In this document: positions 60,059 through 64,000 of the stretch, piece after piece
Layout of the letters: each line of letters opens with the position of its first letter
How positions within the stretch are numbered: the stretch's first letter is position 1
Origin: Rhizorhapis sp036570425
GTDB lineage: Bacteria; Pseudomonadota; Alphaproteobacteria; Sphingomonadales; Sphingomonadaceae
Direction of reading: 5' to 3'
Assembly: GCA_036570425.1 (NCBI GenBank)
Contig: DATCYF010000003.1
Span: 1-64,000 of the forward strand
Length of the DNA: 64,000 nucleotides
Translations under genes and position numbers: made by a program
The notes under the pieces: generated by a model
Databases searched by the model: none
What the model saw: only the letters and a program-made list of their open reading frames with translations
Told to the model about the DNA's origin: nothing

Positions 60059-60825
60059 TGTTCGATCTGGTTGGGAAAGCAGCCATCGTGACTGGCGGTG
60101 GATCGGGCATTGGGGCTGCTATCGCTCAACGCTTCCGCACGGCTGGCGCCCATGTTCTGATAGCCGACATCAGCCCGGAGGCCGAAGCCCGCGCCGCTGA
60201 ATGGGGCTGCGCCTTCCTTCGCACTAACGTCGATGAACCGGCTGGGGTGGAGGCATTGTGCAAGGAAGCAGTCAATCGCTTCGGCAAGTTGGACATCATG
60301 ATCAACAATGCAGGCATTGCCTCCGGCCATCTGTTGGCGGACGCGGATGCAGCCCGATCCGAACGTTTCTGGCGTGTCCATATCCTTGGCGTTCAGATGG
60401 GCATCAAGGAAGCGGCGGCGCGAATGACGGCCGGCGGCACGATCGTAAACATCTCCTCGATTACTGCCATGCGCGGCTTCGTGCAGTGGGGTGAATATGC
60501 CGCCACAAAAGCTGGCATCATTTCGCTGACACAGACCGCCGCTGTGGAATATGGCCCCTCCGGCATCCGGGTGAACTGCATCGCGCCGGGCATCATCGAC
60601 ACGCCGCTGGCGATGGACGAAGCGCCTGACATGGTCGCCCGCAATGCAAGCGTCTTCACGCAATTAGGGCGGATCGGTCGTCCCGAAGAACTCGCAGCCG
60701 CTGTCCATTTCATGGCCAGTGACGACGCCAGTTATATCACTGGCCAAACGCTGCTTGTCGATGGTGGCTGGAGCACCGGAACATCGTTGAAGGGCATCGA
60801 GCTGGCGCGGTCGACGGCGGAATAG
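60058..60825 (+). CDS. Short-chain dehydrogenase/reductase
   Basis: 255 residues from MFDLVGKAAI; a TTG directly before it is not needed. Classical SDR: VTGGGSGIGAAI, NNAGIASG, Ser in ISSITAMRG, YAATKAGIIS, and SYITGQTLLVDGGWST. The Asp in LIADISPEAEA after the second strand favours NAD(H). Oxidation of a secondary alcohol formed by the P450 is a reasonable guess. Confidence 0.92.
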   Translation: MFDLVGKAAIVTGGGSGIGAAIAQRFRTAGAHVLIADISPEAEARAAEWGCAFLRTNVDEPAGVEALCKEAVNRFGKLDIMINNAGIASGHLLADADAARSERFWRVHILGVQMGIKEAAARMTAGGTIVNISSITAMRGFVQWGEYAATKAGIISLTQTAAVEYGPSGIRVNCIAPGIIDTPLAMDEAPDMVARNASVFTQLGRIGRPEELAAAVHFMASDDASYITGQTLLVDGGWSTGTSLKGIELARSTAE

Positions 60826-60927
60826 ATACATTCACTCCTAACACCCGCTCGTGCCAAGCGAAGCCAAATACAGCGCGTGTAAAGCCAGCCTTCAATTTCG
60901 CCTGGAACGAATGAGTGAGGAGCAGCG

Positions 60928-61947
60928 TCAGGCCGGAAGCCGCTCGTGCCCCATATTCAACGCGCGCCACCCGCTCGGCCGCTGCCCAGTCCACCGCATG
61001 AAAGCGCGGGAAAAGGTGCTGCTGCTCGAAAAACCAAGCAGGTAGGCGATGTTCTCGATGGTCAGATCCCGCCGGCGCAGATAATCATACGCCAACTCCT
61101 CTCGCAGGCTGTCCAGCACTTCCTGGAATGTTGTATTCTCCTCACGCAGACGCCGCAGCAAAGTCCTCTCGGTCATCGCCAGCAGACGTGCGGTTTCCTG
61201 CTTGCTCGGTTCTCCATTGGGCAATTGCCCTACCAATGCGTCGCGCACCTTTCGGGAAAAGCGGCTGGAAAATCGGAACGACAGATATTTGACTGCCATC
61301 TCGTCCAGCATCGTCGCCAATTCCTCATTTGCGGATGGCACCGGCGCATCCAGCACGTCGGCCGGGAACAGAATGCTGTTAAGCGGCTGACCATAGCGGA
61401 TGGGACAGCGGAATACTTCCCGATAGGCCCGGTCGTCGGCAGGCTTGCGATGGCGGAACGTCACCTCAATGGGCGTGATCGGCACCGTCAATATCCATTC
61501 GCATAGCATGAATAAGCCAGCGAGCATCGTATCGATCGTCTGGTAGATCGGCTGTCGGCCCCCAGTGTTCAAATCTACTGACAGACGGCCATCGGCTCCC
61601 TCACGATCGAACTCCACAGCGGCAGAGTCCGAAATCAGCCGAGCGGAATGCTGGAATCGCTCCGCTGCCCGGCGCAATGTGGCGCTGCATGACATCGCAT
61701 AGCCGACCACATGGAAGGTCGAAGGACGGATATGCTTAGCCACCTTCAGGCCGAAGTTCGGATCGCCCGTCGCTCCGACTGCCGCGATCCACAGGCTTGT
61801 TACCTGCTCCTGCGAATAGCGGTAATTAAGATCACCGATACGACTGGCATCCATGCCGATGCCCTGCATCAACGGTGCAGGATCGACGTCCGCCTCCTCC
61901 AGTGCCCTCACGATAGCCAAGATCCAGGCTGAAAGGCCCGTTTGCAA
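60928..61947 (-). CDS. AraC-family transcriptional regulator
   Basis: 339 residues from TTG (LQTGLSAWILAIVRALEEADVDP), chosen because GGGAGGAACTGG precedes it; an open frame to 62007 has no ribosome site. Arabinose_bd-type N-terminal sensory domain (SLWIAAVGATGDPNFGLKVAKHIRPSTFHVVGYAMSCSATLRRA) and C-terminal AraC HTH pair (ETARLLAMTERTLLRRLREENTTFQEVLDSLREELAYDYL, ENIAYLLGFSSSSTFSRAFMRWTGQRPSGWR). This OruR/ArgR-like group often activates catabolic genes. Likely controls the divergent TBDR/P450 operons. Confidence 0.92.
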   Translation of the reverse strand: MQTGLSAWILAIVRALEEADVDPAPLMQGIGMDASRIGDLNYRYSQEQVTSLWIAAVGATGDPNFGLKVAKHIRPSTFHVVGYAMSCSATLRRAAERFQHSARLISDSAAVEFDREGADGRLSVDLNTGGRQPIYQTIDTMLAGLFMLCEWILTVPITPIEVTFRHRKPADDRAYREVFRCPIRYGQPLNSILFPADVLDAPVPSANEELATMLDEMAVKYLSFRFSSRFSRKVRDALVGQLPNGEPSKQETARLLAMTERTLLRRLREENTTFQEVLDSLREELAYDYLRRRDLTIENIAYLLGFSSSSTFSRAFMRWTGQRPSGWRALNMGHERLPA

Positions 61948-62043
61948 CCCAGTTCCTCCCCGCGATACCCGAGTGAACATGATGGGGAAGCTCCACTGTA
62001 AATGCAAACGCGTTGTGGCCTCTCAGGCCGTAGCGTAGCCGGT

Positions 62044-62982
62044 TCAACTCTCCCTCTGGGTCCGCCGGTTCAGGAAGGCCTCGACCTTCTCCATCGCCTC
62101 GGGAGAGCGAGCCGTATCGAAGAAATAGCGACTCTCTATCAAAAGCGCGGGATCCATCGGCACCTTTGAGCCTTCATAGAGGGCTTTGAGCATATTGTCG
62201 GTCGATGATTGTTGAGGTGCAGCGCGAACCGCCTCGACAAAGGCGTCTGCTCCGAAGGTGGGATATCCTGCGGCGCCACGGGGCTCGCCTCCCGGAACCT
62301 TGAAGCCTTCTCTATCCCAAGGCGCAACAGCGGTTCCGCGATCCAGTATCCATCGCCGGGCCGTGTCGATGAGCAATTCATGGGGCACGACTGCATGCAC
62401 GATGCCGCCCGCCAATGCTTCGGCGGGAGAAATGACCTTTCCGTCCAGTAGGTAGGGCATGGCCGCATTCACACCGATCAGCCGCGACAGACGCTGCGTG
62501 CCGCCTGCACCGGGCATAAGGCCGATACTCGCCTCAGGCAGCGCCAGGCGTAGCTTGGGATCATCGACGGCCACTCTGAAATGGCACCCCAGCGCCAATT
62601 CCAGGCCTCCGCCGAGCGCCAGCCCTGCAATGACCGCTGCGACGGGCTTGCCGCAGGTCTCAATCGCCCGGATGCGCTGACTGAACCCACCGGCGTCCAG
62701 AGCGCCTGCGCGCTTTTCCTCCTCGGTCTCGGCGGCGCGCCACCGGGCCATGTCTGCCGGCATTTCGGTCAGGTCCGCGCCCGCACAAAAACCGCTCTCC
62801 TTTCCTGATTGCAACACCATGGCACGAATGGAATCATCAGATTTAATGGCGGCAACCAGCACGTCGAGATCTCTCTGCACCGACGCGCTGATGGCGTTCA
62901 TCGACCGGCCGGGGACGTCGAAAGTCACCAGCGCGATACCGTCAGCGTCGATTTCTATCGTGAAGTTTTCCATGTTACTCAT
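62044..62982 (-). CDS. Enoyl-CoA hydratase-family protein with FadB-like C-terminal extension
   Basis: 312 residues from MSNMENFTIE. Crotonase core: VTFDVPGRSMNAIS, oxyanion FCAGADLTEM, GLALGGGLELALGCHFRVAVDDPKLRLALPEASIGLMPGAGGTQRLSRLIG, so the first catalytic Glu (ALPEASIG) is present. In the stretch AAMPYLLDGKVIS a Pro replaces the second Glu of true hydratases. The final 80 residues (AVRAAPQQSSTDNMLKALYEGSKVPMDPALLIESRYFFDTARSPEAMEKVEAFLNRR) resemble the linker after the hydratase part of FadB/FadJ. It may be a stand-alone hydratase half or a pseudo-enzyme. Confidence 0.85.
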   Translation of the reverse strand: MSNMENFTIEIDADGIALVTFDVPGRSMNAISASVQRDLDVLVAAIKSDDSIRAMVLQSGKESGFCAGADLTEMPADMARWRAAETEEEKRAGALDAGGFSQRIRAIETCGKPVAAVIAGLALGGGLELALGCHFRVAVDDPKLRLALPEASIGLMPGAGGTQRLSRLIGVNAAMPYLLDGKVISPAEALAGGIVHAVVPHELLIDTARRWILDRGTAVAPWDREGFKVPGGEPRGAAGYPTFGADAFVEAVRAAPQQSSTDNMLKALYEGSKVPMDPALLIESRYFFDTARSPEAMEKVEAFLNRRTQRES

Positions 62983-63022
62983 TTTCCCGGGGACAGCGGC
63001 AATGACCTGAACACCCTGTCCG

Positions 63023-63805
63023 TCAGCGCGGCGGCAGGCGGACGGCGCCGTCCAACCGGACCGACTCTCCGTTCATGTATGCGTTTTCCATCATGTGCAG
63101 CGCCAAATCCGCATATTCCCTCGGGTCACCAAGCCGCTGAGGGAACGGCACGGATGCGCCCAATGCCACCTGCACATTTTCCGGCAGCGATTTCATCATC
63201 GGCGTTCCGAACAATCCTGGCAGGATAGTGTTGACCCTTATGCCGGAACCCATCAGGTCGCGAGCGATGGGAAGGGTCATGCCCACCACACCGGCTTTCG
63301 ACGCGGCATATGCCGCCTGGCCGATCTGCCCATCCTGGGCCGCGATGCTGGCGGTGCAGACAATGACCCCGCGTTCGCCACTATCCATCGGCTCCAGATC
63401 CAGCATACCCTTCGCCGAGGTTGCAACACAGCGGAATGTACCGATCAGGTTAATCTGTACTGCTCGTTCGAAATCGACCATGGGAAAGCTCTTCGGGGTT
63501 CCCGTCTGCTTGTCACGCCACGCGGTCTTTATGCCGTTGGCAATACCGGCACAGTTGACCAGGATACGCTCCTGCCCATGTGCGGCCCGCGCTTTTTCAA
63601 ACGCCGCGGCGACCTGTTCGTCTGACCGAATGTCGACAGGGCAGAAGACACCGCTCAGCTCCGCCGCCAGTGCCTCGCCCCGTTCCGCATTCATATCGAA
63701 GATCGCAACCTCGACGCCTACGGACGCCAGCTTCCGGCTGGTTGCCTCACCCAATCCCGATGCGCCGCCCGTCACTACAGCGGCGATACCCGATCCCAAT
63801 TTCAT
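63023..63805 (-). CDS. SDR of the HSD10 / 3-hydroxyacyl-CoA dehydrogenase type
   Basis: 260 residues. VVTGGASGLGEATSRKLASVGVEVAIFDMNAERGEAL (Asp for NAD), NCAGIANG, IVCTASIAAQDGQIGQAAYAASKAGVVGMTLPIARDL with Ser-Tyr-Lys; the insert GTPKSFPMVDFERAVQINLIGTF and the end of the chain (FGTPMMKSLPENVQVALGASVPFPQRLGDP) are typical of HSD10-like enzymes that oxidise 3-hydroxyacyl-CoA. It lies 40 bases before the crotonase-like gene on the same strand, giving a hydration/oxidation pair. Confidence 0.92.
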   Translation of the reverse strand: MKLGSGIAAVVTGGASGLGEATSRKLASVGVEVAIFDMNAERGEALAAELSGVFCPVDIRSDEQVAAAFEKARAAHGQERILVNCAGIANGIKTAWRDKQTGTPKSFPMVDFERAVQINLIGTFRCVATSAKGMLDLEPMDSGERGVIVCTASIAAQDGQIGQAAYAASKAGVVGMTLPIARDLMGSGIRVNTILPGLFGTPMMKSLPENVQVALGASVPFPQRLGDPREYADLALHMMENAYMNGESVRLDGAVRLPPR

Positions 63806-63973
63806 GCAAGCCCTCCTGCCGGACGGGATGCTCCCGCCTCAGTCTTTGCCGATGGCCCATCCCGGCAAGGGTCGCCACGGCGGCGGGTGCCAGCAGAAGA
63901 CTATTCGGGACAAAAACTCCGGCCGCCAGCACCCCAAATCGTCCATCGGCACAGGCTCCCCGCGAATCAAGCC

Positions 63974-64000
63974 CTAGCGAAAATTCATCTTGAATGTGAC
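63974..64000 (-). CDS. C-terminal end of a TonB-dependent receptor (partial)
   Basis: The minus-strand frame entering the window reads VTFKMNFR and stops (63974-63976). A final beta-strand ending in an aromatic residue plus one is the usual end of outer-membrane receptors, and this place is upstream of the SDR/crotonase pair. With only eight codons this is a guess. Confidence 0.35.
   Translation of the reverse strand, partial: VTFKMNFR

Noticed and set aside
1..64000. CRISPR array, rRNA or tRNA genes
   Set aside because: No regularly spaced repeats and no sequence folding as tRNA or matching conserved rRNA segments was noticed on reading.

Overview
The window looks like chromosomal DNA of a GC-rich alphaproteobacterium of the Sphingomonadales (Sphingobium, Novosphingobium or Sphingopyxis type). 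This rests on gene content: several large TonB-dependent receptors (TBDRs) each next to catabolic genes, an HWE-type histidine kinase, PepSY/DUF3325 iron-uptake genes, and small proteins typical of that group. No tRNA, rRNA or CRISPR array was seen. All assignments come from reading the translated sequence; no database search was run.

Layout. (1) 1-5783: a small integrated element, all genes on the minus strand: tyrosine integrase, AlpA-like regulator, small winged-helix and hypothetical proteins, a candidate rolling-circle (HUH) replication protein and an HGG-motif gene. Its left side is cut by what looks like the end of an IS21-type insertion sequence, and a serine-tRNA-like 3' fragment beside the integrase may be an attachment site. 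(2) 5784-6369: a gene-poor stretch ending in a perfect 24-bp palindrome before a TetR regulator. (3) 7081-20793: an uptake-and-hydrolysis island made of a GntR regulator with two DNA-binding domains, two TBDRs, an amidase-signature enzyme, an MFS transporter and two paralogous PKD-containing alpha/beta-hydrolase-like proteins of unknown substrate. Both receptor upstream regions share an almost identical 19-bp element. (4) 21210-27330: a signalling operon of hybrid histidine kinase, CheR methyltransferase, REC-PAS-HWE kinase-REC and a small protein. (5) 27611-35748: a DUF1254/DUF1214-type exported protein, then an ectoine/hydroxyectoine locus (EctR diverging from ectABCD) followed by two MFS transporters. 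(6) 35751-41050: epoxide hydrolase, DUF5996 protein, FMN reductase, a TonB-like protein and an LD-carboxypeptidase. (7) 41103-43478: acyl-CoA-dehydrogenase-like flavoenzyme, NTF2-like protein and TetR regulator with a clear operator. (8) 43692-45702: remains of a Fur-controlled iron operon whose first gene appears to have been deleted down to its signal peptide. (9) 45984-64000: a catabolic region built around a divergent promoter near 57,000. Leftward it holds an NTF2-like protein, cytochrome P450, an FAD oxidase-Rieske fusion, GST, a fused indolepyruvate-type ferredoxin oxidoreductase, aldehyde dehydrogenase, SDR and crotonase. Rightward it holds a TBDR, a second NTF2-like protein and an SDR. 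An AraC regulator, a crotonase, an HSD10-like SDR and the last codons of a further TBDR follow.

How it fits together: regions 3 and 9 both have the form regulator + outer-membrane receptor + enzymes, meaning import of an organic substrate through a TBDR and its breakdown in the cytoplasm. In region 9 the likely order is oxygenation, alcohol/aldehyde oxidation, 2-oxoacid decarboxylation to CoA thioesters, then beta-oxidation-like steps. The substrates cannot be read from sequence. Regions 3 and 9 are the best candidates for undescribed systems.
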